Shown piece by piece: positions 1 through 7,059 of a stretch of DNA of 10,039 bases. How positions within the stretch are numbered: position 1 is the stretch's first letter; each line of letters opens with the position of its first letter. The position numbers were made by a program, and so were the translations under genes. Source of the DNA: Dictyocoela muelleri (Eukaryota > Microsporidia); NCBI GenBank assembly GCA_016256075.1, contig SDVU01000863.1, forward strand, positions 1 to 10,039, written 5' to 3'. The notes beneath the pieces are model-generated. The model was not told where the DNA came from and did no database searches. It was given only the letters and a program-made list of their open reading frames with translations.

Positions 1-1192
1 TGGATTAGGTTTATTTAAACTTAAATTTAGCTTGTGGTGAAAGCCCTCAGCTGCATTATTAGTTCGTCCACGTAAATTTTCAAATTTATTCCAAGTTTCT
101 CTGGAAAATAACGATTCGTCTTGATTATAAAGCCACGTGAAAAAGATGTAATCTCTTAATTCAACAGCTAGGGGATTATCAATAGGCAGCCTATCTGTAA
201 TATATTCCCATGCGAAATCTATGTCAGCGATGGAAATTAAAGGAAGGGCTGAACAAAGCTGGACACATGATTTGAAGTTCGCATCCGTATTAAAAAATGA
301 AGTCAAACCTAATCTTTGCGCTCGACTCCACAATGCTTGACCAAAATGAAAATAGCACCCTCCAATCCTTGAACTTGGAAAGACAGACCTGATTGCATTG
401 AAAGTTGCCTGTTCGAAATCTATTTGAACAAATTGTTGCTCAAAATTAATATCTGATTCATTAAGTCTTGCCTTTATTATCTCCAAAATTCTTGTGTAAA
501 CAACTTCTGTTTTTCTATTCAAGAAGCAGTATAGTAAAGGAAAACTTTGACCTGAAAAAGAACAGTGAATAATGTAAATTTGGTAAAATGAAGAAGATGA
601 AGTCTTGAAGGTACCATCCATTACAATCTTGAATTCTCTGGCTCTGGTAAATCTTTCGATAAAAATAGGATCTCCTAAAACTACTATTAAATGCTCGCCA
701 AATTCAACATGTAATAAAAGATTTCGGGCTTTGGACATCCTAAAAAACTCATGATCGAAGGTTTCCTGAATTTAAAACCCAACCAGAAGGCGCCATTTTC
801 TTTTTCCATCTGTAAATATTTCTTTTCCATTTATCAAAAGATGATAGAAACTCACTGTTATCAACATTTTCTCCATAAAACCTATCTAAATCATCTTTTG
901 CTTCAGAGTAAAGTTGTAGTCCAGAGGTATATGGAGATAAAAATATTCTGTGTTATAAGAATTCCTTGAATTGACATTGAAGTATTTTTTCAGTGTCATT
1001 AGCATAAATATGCTCTCCTTTGACATTTAGAAGGATTGCGTTAGAAGTAGTTGCTGTAACAGAGCAACCCTCAAGGGAAAATTTCCAGTAGCATTTATCT
1101 CCTCTGCTTACTCCTTTAACTCTAAAATAGAACATCTCGACAACCAAGTTATTTCTATTTTTCTCACTCTGTACCCAAAAATAATTCTGCAT
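1..1192 (-). pseudogene. FLYWCH-type MULE (Mutator-like) transposase, decayed, runs off left edge
   Basis: This is a cut-and-paste DNA transposase of the MULE superfamily with an N-terminal FLYWCH zinc finger, as in animal Phantom-like elements. Reading leftwards, the finger is followed by a lysine/tryptophan-rich linker and then the RNase-H-fold core. The core shows DGTFK (Asp at 616-618), QIDFE (Asp at 418-420), the family motif GCYFHFGQALW (about 343-363) and NNAAEGFH (Glu at 46-48), so the DDE triad is present. The core frame is open from 771 to base 1, about 257 codons. The gene is not intact: an in-frame TAA lies at 953-955, and a one-base frameshift near 765-775 separates the linker frame from the core frame. 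Met at 1192 is the natural start, since the FLYWCH fold begins a few residues later. The C-terminus lies outside the window. Family assignment is firm by motif; the Phantom subgroup is inference. Confidence 0.88.
970..1177 (-). other. FLYWCH zinc-finger domain of the MULE transposase, with lost zinc ligands
   Basis: FLYWCH fingers in MULE proteins are thought to bind DNA, probably the element ends. The segment shows the family pattern: NNLVVEMFYFRVKG, then YWKF (Trp codon 1085-1087), then EGC, and after about 20 residues GEH. In the family the zinc is held by Cys-Cys-His-His in the context W-x-C ... C ... H-x-H. Here the first Cys is Phe (YWKF) and the last His is Tyr (HIY), so two of the four ligands are replaced. 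This agrees with the stop and frameshift downstream and says the gene is no longer under selection as a DNA binder. Confidence 0.82.
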
Positions 1193-1220
1193 TTTGGGGT
1201 TAAAATTTTTTATTTTTTTT

Positions 1221-1264
1221 GGGCGAACTGAGAATCGGGCGAATTGCGAATCGAGCGAATTGCG
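1221..1264. repeat. 16-bp tandem repeat, 2.75 copies, upstream of the MULE gene
   Basis: Three consecutive units begin at 1221, 1237 and 1253 with the core GGGCGAATTGCGAATC; the first unit has two changes (AACTGAG for AATTGCG) and the last starts GAGCG and is cut short. It lies 29 bp upstream of the transposase start codon and is markedly richer in G+C than its surroundings. The position is where a MULE terminal or subterminal repeat, or a transposase binding site, could be. That role is inference, because the other end of the element is outside the window. Confidence 0.7.
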
Positions 1265-1683
1265 TTATAACCCTTGAAAACACCTTTTTGCCTTAAAAAT
1301 GATATCTACTCTTCAATTCTCATTGAGTTTAGATTTCTTATTACTTCTTCATAAAATGACATGGGGTTAAAAAAATTTTTTTACACATGTTCAAAATTTC
1401 CCCCTGGGGAAAATTTTGAACATGATCAAAAAATTTTACTTGGAAATAATCAGGAAATAATTTTGGAAATCTCTTATTTTATATATTTTCAGGCTCATTG
1501 TTTATCAGGTCCTTAAGTTGTTGGAGTACATATAGTTTATATATGTCGTCTAAAAAGTAAATTTGTTCTATGAAAATGAAAATGAGAATGCTATTATTAT
1601 TCATAAAAATTATTCGCCGTAGTATTTTTTAAATAAATGGCATGTCTTAGTGAAATAAAAAAATAAATCAAAGATTTATTCTA
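1265..1683. other. AT-rich non-coding stretch
   Basis: No coding frame or known RNA is recognisable here on either strand. The only structure seen is the palindrome at 1386-1424 and a short 8-bp inverted pair (AATAAATC/GATTTATT) near 1661-1679, just before the tRNA-like unit. Confidence 0.6.
1386..1424. repeat. 39-bp near-perfect palindrome
   Basis: Two 19-base arms (CATGTTCAAAATTTCCCCC and GGGGAAAATTTTGAACATG) are inverted complements at 18 of 19 positions around a single central T at 1405. It could extrude as a cruciform. A similar but degraded sequence lies at 9791-9837, so this may be a remnant of a small dispersed inverted-repeat element rather than a host regulatory site. Confidence 0.75.
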
Positions 1684-1760
1684 GAGCCAGATAGCTCAGT
1701 GATTAACACACTTGAATGTAAATTTAAGTATCGTGGTTCGAATCCCGCTGACGTCACTCT
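1684..1760 (+). repeat. tRNA-like pol III promoter unit, probable SINE head or tRNA pseudogene
   Basis: An A-box-like TAGCTCAGTGA (1692-1702) and a perfect B-box GGTTCGAATCC (1735-1745) are spaced as in tRNA genes. An anticodon-arm-like hairpin (ACTTGA paired with TTAAGT, one G-T) lies between them. The acceptor stem does not form: the bases after the T arm (TGACGTCAC) do not pair with AGCCAGA, and the T stem seems to have lost a base. It is therefore not a working tRNA. A tRNA-derived SINE head fits best. The 3' limit of the putative SINE body could not be set. Confidence 0.6.
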
Positions 1761-2142
1761 TTAATAAATAATGAGGAAATGATATTAAGCTGTCATAACT
1801 ATATAATTATAGTATAATATACAGTAGTTCCAGTGTGGTATAGCTGATTAAGACTTGGTTTAATATGAAAATGAAGCAGAAGGAACTCTCTTAGGCGTGT
1901 GGATGAGCTGCGGCTACACATCTAGGCAAAAAGTAGTGAAAAATAAAAATTCATGAAAAGCCCTTAATTACCTGTATCCTGCTGAGTCATTGATAAAACG
2001 AAGATCGCGTATACAGCTGGGCTTCTGGGTAGATTAGGAAGTGACGTATGATTTGAACACCAGGAACCTAAAGTATAAAGATTATGGTTGTATACAACTC
2101 TCCGGGTTGGCAGCTATGGATGTTGTCAGCATTTAATATATA
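1761..2142. other. Unidentified non-coding block, richer in G+C from about 1890
   Basis: Bases 1890-2130 are clearly less AT-rich than everything around them and lack low-complexity runs. I found no convincing frame on either strand. An A-box-like GTGTGGTATAGCTGATTAAG (1835-1854) has no B-box at a suitable distance. A small imperfect stem (GTGTGG paired with CTACAC) lies near 1898-1920. It could be the body of the SINE whose head is at 1684, a fragment of another repeat, or unique DNA. I do not recognise it. Confidence 0.4.
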
Positions 2143-2154
2143 CAGGGTTTCCCA

Positions 2155-2440
2155 AAGTTATAGACCCTTTTTCCAATAGTTATAAACTTCTTTTCCAATA
2201 GTTATAGACTACTTTTTCCAAAGTATTAGACCTTTTCTCAAAGTTATAGACCCCTTTTCATAAAGTTATTGACCCATTTTCATAAAGTTATAGACTTCTT
2301 TTCCAATATTTATAGACCCCTGTTCCCATAGTTATAGAACCTTTTTCACATAGTCATAGACTTCTTTTCCCATAGTTATAGACCCCATTTTTCATAGTAA
2401 TAGATCCTTTTTTCAAGTTTTAAACACATTTTGCAAGAGT
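2155..2440. repeat. About 22-bp tandem array, left arm of the foldback element
   Basis: About 13-14 degenerate units of 20-24 bp with the core CATAGTTATAGACCCCTTTT. The units vary mostly in the run of T and in the C count after AGAC. The innermost unit (AAACACATTTTGCAAGAG) has a matching inverted counterpart at the inner end of the right-arm array, so the two arrays correspond unit for unit at least there. Confidence 0.85.
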
Positions 2441-2473
2441 TATAAATTATCCACTAAAATTCGCATCAGTTAA

Positions 2474-2905
2474 AATTTTTAACCTCATTTTTACCCCCTA
2501 TTAAAAACCATTATTTTTTACCCCTTTTTTACCCGCATTTTTACCATTTTTACCCATTTTTACCCATTTTTATCTTCATTTTTATCCTCATTTTTACCTC
2601 ATTTTTATCCCCATTTTTACCCATTTTTATCCTCATTTTTACCCCATTTTTATCCTCATTTTTACCCCAATTTTTACCTCCATCTTTACCCCCATCTTCA
2701 CACCCCCCATTTTCACCCTCATTTTCACCCTCATTTTCACCCTCATTTTCACCCTCATTTTCACCCTCATTTTCACCCTCATTTTTATCCTCATTTTTAC
2801 CCTCTCTTTTACCTTCATTTTTACCCTCATTTTTACCCTCATTTTTACCCTCATTTTTACCCTCATTTTTACCCTCATTTTTACCTCATTTTTACCTCAT
2901 ATTTA
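2474..2905. repeat. 12-bp minisatellite TTTTTACCCTCA and variants, left arm only
   Basis: This is a long array of a 12-bp unit. Sub-blocks are homogenised: TTTTCACCCTCA for about six units (about 2709-2785) and TTTTTACCCTCA for about six (about 2818-2890), with shorter TTTTTACCC and TTTTTATCC variants outside. On the minus strand 12 is a multiple of three, so the array reads as an open Met-Arg-Val-Lys repeat, which is not a gene. The right arm has no expanded counterpart, so this expansion explains most of the arm-length difference. Confidence 0.88.
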
Positions 2906-3242
2906 CTTCATATTTTTAACCAGTTTTTTTTTCAGTTTTTTTCCTCTTTTTTTTACCCCTATTTTTAAACCAATATTTTTATTAAATATTTTTATCCAAT
3001 ATTTTTTAACCCTTTTTTAACCCCTTTTAACCCTTATTTTTTAACCATTATTTTTTAAACCTTTTTTAACATTATTTTTTCAACCATTTTTTTTTTACTT
3101 TTTTTTACCCTCTATTTTTTACTTTTATTTTTTACCCTTATTTTACCCATGCATTTTTAATCCTTATTCCCAATCTTTATTTTCAATCCTTATTCTTTAA
3201 ACAATATTTTCAACCCGTATTTTTAATCTTTTTTAACCCTTG
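2906..3242. repeat. T/C-rich low-complexity inner left arm
   Basis: Degenerate units of the type TTTTTAACC and TATTTTTAACCCTT, almost lacking G. This is the inverted counterpart of the A/G-rich block that starts near 3243. No gene can be seen. Confidence 0.75.
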
Positions 3243-3524
3243 TTTAAAAATAAGGCTTAAAAATCCGGGTTAAAAAATAATGCTTAAAAAAATAAAGGTT
3301 AAAAAATATTTGTTTAAAAATATAGGTTAAAAATAAGGATTGAAAAATATTGGTTAAAAAATAAGAATTAAAATAAGAATTAAACAACATGAGTAAAAAT
3401 AGGGTAAAAATAAATATTAAAATGTAAATGTTAAAAAGGATTGAAAATAAATGTTAAAAAACAAGTGGGTAAAAATAATGTTAAAAAAATAAGGTTTTTT
3501 GATAGGGGTAAAGGGGAAAAATTA
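3243..3524. repeat. A/G-rich low-complexity inner right arm
   Basis: Degenerate units such as GGTTAAAAAATA and AAATAAGGATTGAAA, which are the complement of the preceding block. The purine/pyrimidine bias flips abruptly here, marking the centre of the large inverted repeat. No gene can be seen. Confidence 0.75.
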
Positions 3525-3557
3525 TTAATTGATGCGAATTTTAGCGGATAATCTATA

Positions 3558-3713
3558 ACTATGGCAAAATGTGTCTATAACTATGAAAAGGGAGTCTATG
3601 AGTATGAAAAAAGGGGTCTATAAGTATGGCAAAATGTGTCTATAACTATGAAAAAGGGGTCTATTAGTATGAAAAATGGAGTCTTATACTATGGAAAAGG
3701 GGGTCTATAATCA
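3558..3713. repeat. About 22-bp tandem array, right arm of the foldback element
   Basis: Seven units with the core GGGGTCTATAACTATGAAAA, the complement of the left-arm unit. Three units together repeat as a block of about 65 bp: TATGGCAAAATGTGTCTATA recurs near 3563 and 3628 and is followed each time by an ACTATGAAAA unit. The array ends in the terminal CCATGATTATAGACC-type tip on the complementary strand. Confidence 0.83.
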
Positions 3714-3740
3714 TGGGAAACCCTGTAAAATATATAAAAA

Positions 3741-3850
3741 TGGGTTTATAAGTTTGAAAAGATGGATTATAAGTTTTAAAAAAAGGGTTTGTTAGTTTGA
3801 AAAAGGTGATTTGTAATTTTGAAAACCCCTGTATTGAATTTTGAAAAAAA
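3741..3850. repeat. Five exact-length 22-bp repeats outside the right tip
   Basis: The units start at 3741, 3763, 3785, 3807 and 3829, each exactly 22 bp, with the core GGGTTTATAAGTTTGAAAA. The unit resembles the right-arm unit (GGGGTCTATAAGTATGAAAA) in length and sequence although it lies beyond the apparent end of the foldback element. This suggests that the element end arose inside, or spread into, a wider 22-bp array. Confidence 0.8.
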
Positions 3851-3863
3851 AATTATTGATTGT

Positions 3864-4396
3864 TTTCACTAATGAAAAAACCGCTCTCACTAATTAAAAT
3901 ATCGGGTACTGGGTCATTTGGGGGACTCAGTACCAAATATCGCTCTCACTAACTACAAATATCGCTTCACTAATTAAAAAAATCGCTCTCATTAGTGAAA
4001 AGATCGATCCCTCTAATGAAAAAGTCACCCCCCTCTAATTGAAAAGATCGCCACTACTAAGAAAAGATCGCCCTCGCTAATGAAAATATCGCTCTCACTA
4101 ATTTAAAAGATCGCTCTTACTAATTGAAAAGTCGCTCCCACTAATTGAAAAGATCCTTCTCAACAATTAAAAAGATCGCTCTCAGCAATTGAAAATATCG
4201 CTCTCACTAATTGAAAATATCGCTCTCACTAATTGAAAACATCGCTCTAACTAATCGAAAAGATCGCTCTCACTAATCGAAAAGATCGCTCTCACTAATC
4301 AAAAAGATCACTCTCACTAATCGAAAGGACCACTCTCACTAATCGATAAAAATTGCACTCACTAATTGAAAAGATCGCACTCACTAATTAAAAAAC
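3864..4396. repeat. 22-bp minisatellite, core AGATCGCTCTCACTAATTGAAA
   Basis: About 23 units; those at about 4170-4330 are nearly identical and exactly 22 bp, while those toward both ends are more degenerate. One unit near the left end is interrupted by a 30-bp hairpin (3905-3934). The shared TGAAAA end and the same period link it to the neighbouring 22-bp arrays. The repeats are direct and contiguous with no unique spacers, so this is not a CRISPR array. Confidence 0.9.
3905..3934. repeat. Hairpin interrupting the 22-bp minisatellite
   Basis: The arms GGTACTGGGTC (3905-3915) and GACTCAGTACC (3924-3934) pair at 10 of 11 positions, with an 8-base loop ATTTGGGG. It is G+C-rich compared with the array and is flanked on both sides by ATATCG-type array sequence, as expected for an insertion into one unit. 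Confidence 0.7.
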
Positions 4397-4400
4397 CTTT

Positions 4401-4540
4401 AATGAAAATTGTTGTATATTTTGATGAAAATTTTTGTATATATTAATGAAAATTTAGATCAAGTAAAAAAATGTCGAAATTTTACACAAGTAAAAAAAAT
4501 GTAAAAAATTTACGCAAGTAAAAAAATGCCAAAAATTTTA
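4401..4540. repeat. Two short tandem arrays (22-bp and 27-bp units)
   Basis: Bases 4401-4422 and 4423-4444 are two 22-bp units of the form AATGAAAATTNTTGTATATT, with a partial third starting at 4445. Bases 4460-4486, 4487-4514 and 4515-4540 are three units of 26-28 bp beginning CAAGTAAAAAAATG. Both are AT-rich and non-coding. From 4541 to 4627 the sequence is AT-rich with no recognisable feature and leads directly into the retroelement. Confidence 0.7.
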
Positions 4541-4627
4541 AAATGTCAAAAAATGAAAAAAAAAGTTACATAAAAATTTTTTATTCGTTAATTTCCGATA
4601 AAATTTGCAAAAAGTGTTCAAATATAT

Positions 4628-4882
4628 TGTAGAGATACCGACTTCCAAAGAAACATCAAATCAAAAAACATAAAAAAAAATCAAAATCCAGAAATTGAGA
4701 AAAACTGATGAAAATATGGAGGAAAATGTGGAGGGAACAAATATAAAACTATAAATATTACTGATGAAATAACCCTACGGGATGGTGATGACGAACATGA
4801 GAAACAATTACAAATTAAATAAAAAAAATTCGCAATCAATTTATTCACATTATCTTTCCAGCGGTTCCATACCCATGGACCA
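4628..4882 (+). repeat. Left LTR of the Ty3/gypsy element
   Basis: About 255 bp, beginning TGTAGAGATACC and ending near GGACCA, matching 8640-8895 nearly colinearly. The start was placed by the right copy, where the polypurine tract ends directly before TGTAGAG. The usual TG...CA ends are therefore present. The bases after 4882 (CAGCATTTTGAG) were not matched to a known tRNA primer end. Confidence 0.9.
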
Positions 4883-5690
4883 CAGCATTTTGAGCTCAAA
4901 TATAAACAGCCTGGAAAAAGTTCTTCGTGAATTATTAAATGAACAACAATCATGCAATCAACTCTTCGGAATATATAACAGATATGACACTATATCATTT
5001 GATGTCATGAGTGCAAATTCGAACTTAAAATTTACACATAAGATGAACATTTTAAAATCAATAACAGAACAAGATATATTAAAATGGATTTCAATATTTA
5101 AAGAAACAGCCTCTTTTGCCATTGATATCTAAAAACACAACTTGATGTCCTCAACTAAACAATAGATGTAAGCATTCATTTATTGATAGGCCCTTCAACT
5201 CCGGCAGAAAAAGTACTTCGCAAAATTCTTAAAAGGAAATATAATAATCAAACTGCATACATGTACCAGAGTAAGCTTAACACCATAAAACAATCAAACT
5301 TCTATACAATACAAGCTTATTATACTGCGATTAAATTAACTTGTAACCAGTTAGGAGTATGCAACGACAGGAATACAAACGAAATTAATGAAAAAATTAA
5401 AGAAGCATTTTACAACAACTGGACCTACCCGTAAAAATGGAATTAAACAGACAACCCATCACCGATATATTCGCAGCAGTAACGTCTATTACTAGAATAG
5501 AAAACATTTTAATTGAGAATATTTCTACAAAAATACGAGAAATAAAGATTTTTGGCGAAAATTTTAAACAAGATGAAAATAATTTTAAAAAATATATCCG
5601 CTTTATAAATAAAAAAGAAGAAAGAAGACAATAACGATTAAAAAGTACTGCAACTTTCACAAAACTCACACTCATAACGACGAGGAATGT
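4883..5690 (+). pseudogene. gag relic of the Ty3/gypsy element
   Basis: This segment lies between the left LTR and the protease, where gag belongs. It codes for lysine-, asparagine- and glutamine-rich helical-looking protein of the retrotransposon Gag type, for example the stretch NNQTAYMYQSKLNTIKQSNF within about 5240-5300. It ends in a nucleocapsid zinc-knuckle-like motif at 5649-5690 with Cys-X2-His-X4-His-X4-Cys spacing. In a live element this protein would build the particle and bind the RNA. The relic is broken. The capsid assignment rests on position and the knuckle more than on strong sequence motifs. Confidence 0.7.
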
Positions 5691-5744
5691 CGTGGCCAAA
5701 ATATCTAAAATAAAACCAAAAACAAATCTGATAAAACCCAAAAT

Positions 5745-6158
5745 TTGGCAGTACAGGAGATTATAGAACACGCCAAAAACATTGGAGTAGATCTAACAAT
5801 CAATAAGAAAAAGCTGACAGCATCAATTTATACATTACCATGTAAAAATTTTATACCAGAAAACATTTCAGATGATCTCAAATTACATTCAAAAATTCCT
5901 ACAAACCCCCGCAAAATTAAATTAGCAGATTGCAGTAAAAAGAAAATACTCAAAGAAACAGATATTTTGTTTTATTTCAGCAACATTTGTGACCTATATA
6001 AGTCGAAATTATTAATACTTCTCAAAAAGGCGCAAACTATAATTTTTGGTATCCCATTCCTTATTGAAAACAAAGCAATTATAAATTTGGAAGAAAGAAC
6101 TATAACCATTGACGGTAAAGAATACGAAATGAAAAACACTGAACTTTCTGGTGATTAA
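5745..6158 (+). pseudogene. Retropepsin (protease) relic of the Ty3/gypsy element
   Basis: The segment lies between the zinc knuckle and reverse transcriptase. Its C-terminal part (about 6040-6130) has the pattern of the second half of an aspartic retropepsin: IIFGIPFLIENKAIINLEE, corresponding to the family's I-L-G-x-x-F-L turn, followed by the ITIDGKEYEM strand pair. The enzyme would cleave the Gag-Pol polyprotein. It is recognised only in part and the relic is broken. Confidence 0.65.
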
Positions 6159-6334
6159 TTCACTTCGATATTGACAGAAAATACGAATTTATAGGCAGTT
6201 AGTGATATTAAAAAGCAAATAAATACCTTAATAGAAAATGCTTAAGAGAAATTTCCAAAAATAGGAAATATAAACCTGATTTCACATAAGATTGAATTAA
6301 ATAAAAAATTCATTAATAAATTCAAAGAGTACAC

Positions 6335-6980
6335 ATAACCTATTAAGATAAGGCAAGAGTTCAGATTACATCTTAACGAACTTTAAAAATCAGGAATAAT
6401 ACGGAAAGAACATTCACAATACATATAACCTGCCTTTATACTGATAAAAGCAAAGGGAAAAATTCGGCTAGTCGTTTATTGTCGAAAACTTAACAAAATC
6501 ACTGAAAAAACCACACACTTTTTACCAAAGATTAGCGAAATTCTTGCTAGTATGAGTAATGCCAAATATTTCTCTAAGATTGACCTAAAGAAAGGCTACT
6601 ATCAGATACAAATGAACGAAAGAGATATTTGCAAAACAGGTTTTAGAATTATGAATGAATTTTATGTCTTTCTGAAATGCCCACGGATTATGTAATGCTA
6701 CGAGAACATTTCAAGAAAACATAGAAAAAATTTTATCTTCACTTGAATTTGTGTATTTATATCTTGATGACATATTGATATTTTCGGAAACACTTGAAGA
6801 ACATTTTAAGCATTTAAAAATAGTATTAGAAAAACTATAATCTAATAATGCATCAATAAATTTTGAAAAATTTCAATTTTGCCGCGATGAAATTTCATTT
6901 TTAGGACATAGGATCAACAGATAGGGAATAAAAGCAGATACGAATAAGACAAACAATCTGAATAAAAAATCACCACGTAC
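6335..6980 (+). pseudogene. Reverse transcriptase relic of the Ty3/gypsy element
   Basis: Several RT blocks can be read: SGIIRKEHSQYI, then KIRLVVYCRKLN, KIDLKKGYYQIQMNE around 6570-6615, and the catalytic YLDD at 6760-6771 followed by ILIFSETLEEH. Farther on, FQFCRDEISFLGH is the segment that in Ty3/gypsy RTs follows the palm. The spacing of the blocks is that of Metaviridae RT. The region is broken. Confidence 0.9.
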
Positions 6981-7059
6981 AAAGAAAGAATTACAAAGAA
7001 TAATAAGATTAATCAATTGGTTTCGCTCATACATTTACAACATTTCGAACAAACTTTAT

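Larger units (their letters stand above)
2143..3725. mobile_element. Foldback-like element: long inverted repeats made of tandem repeats
   Basis: The outer ends are a perfect 12-bp inverted pair, CAGGGTTTCCCA at 2143-2154 and its complement at 3714-3725, extending to about 22 of 25 bases with TTATAGACCC. Inside each tip come about 22-bp tandem repeats, then a 33-bp block (2441-2473 and 3525-3557) that matches 30/33 in inverted orientation, then T/C-rich (left) or A/G-rich (right) low-complexity DNA meeting near 3243. There is no internal gene. Inverted repeats built of short tandem repeats are the hallmark of Drosophila FB and Galileo foldback elements; homology to those is not claimed. Flanks TAATATATA (2134-2142) and TAAAATATA (3726-3734) agree at 8 of 9 and may be a target duplication. 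A TA dinucleotide on each side would instead suit a Tc1/mariner-type MITE. Confidence 0.7.

Noticed and set aside
751-969. 72-codon plus-strand open frame
   Set aside because: It lies antisense to the MULE linker, where protein-like sequence in the family pattern is on the minus strand; a chance shadow.
1684-1760. A functional tRNA gene
   Set aside because: The A and B boxes are good, but the acceptor stem does not pair, the T stem is short of a base and the anticodon loop is not seven bases under a consistent fold.
2639-2878. Open frame on the minus strand coding for a Met-Arg-Val-Lys repeat protein
   Set aside because: It is only the translation of the 12-bp minisatellite; any array whose unit is a multiple of three and lacks stops stays open. 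No start context or non-repeat part supports a gene.
2474-3240. Possible internal telomere repeat because of many TTACCC/TAACCC strings
   Set aside because: The unit is 12 bp (TTTTTACCCTCA) or degenerate and not a 5-7-bp telomere unit, and it is part of an inverted-repeat element.
3864-4396. Possible CRISPR array because of regular short repeats
   Set aside because: The repeats are directly contiguous without unique spacers, the context is eukaryotic and there are no cas genes.
5397-5771. Hydrophobic 124-codon minus-strand open frame resembling a membrane protein
   Set aside because: It is antisense to the AT-rich gag and knuckle region; lysine- and asparagine-rich coding DNA reads as Phe/Leu/Ile-rich on the other strand. 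The minus-strand frames at 4681-4953, 7013-7216, 7652-7837 and 7878-8105 are rejected for the same reason.
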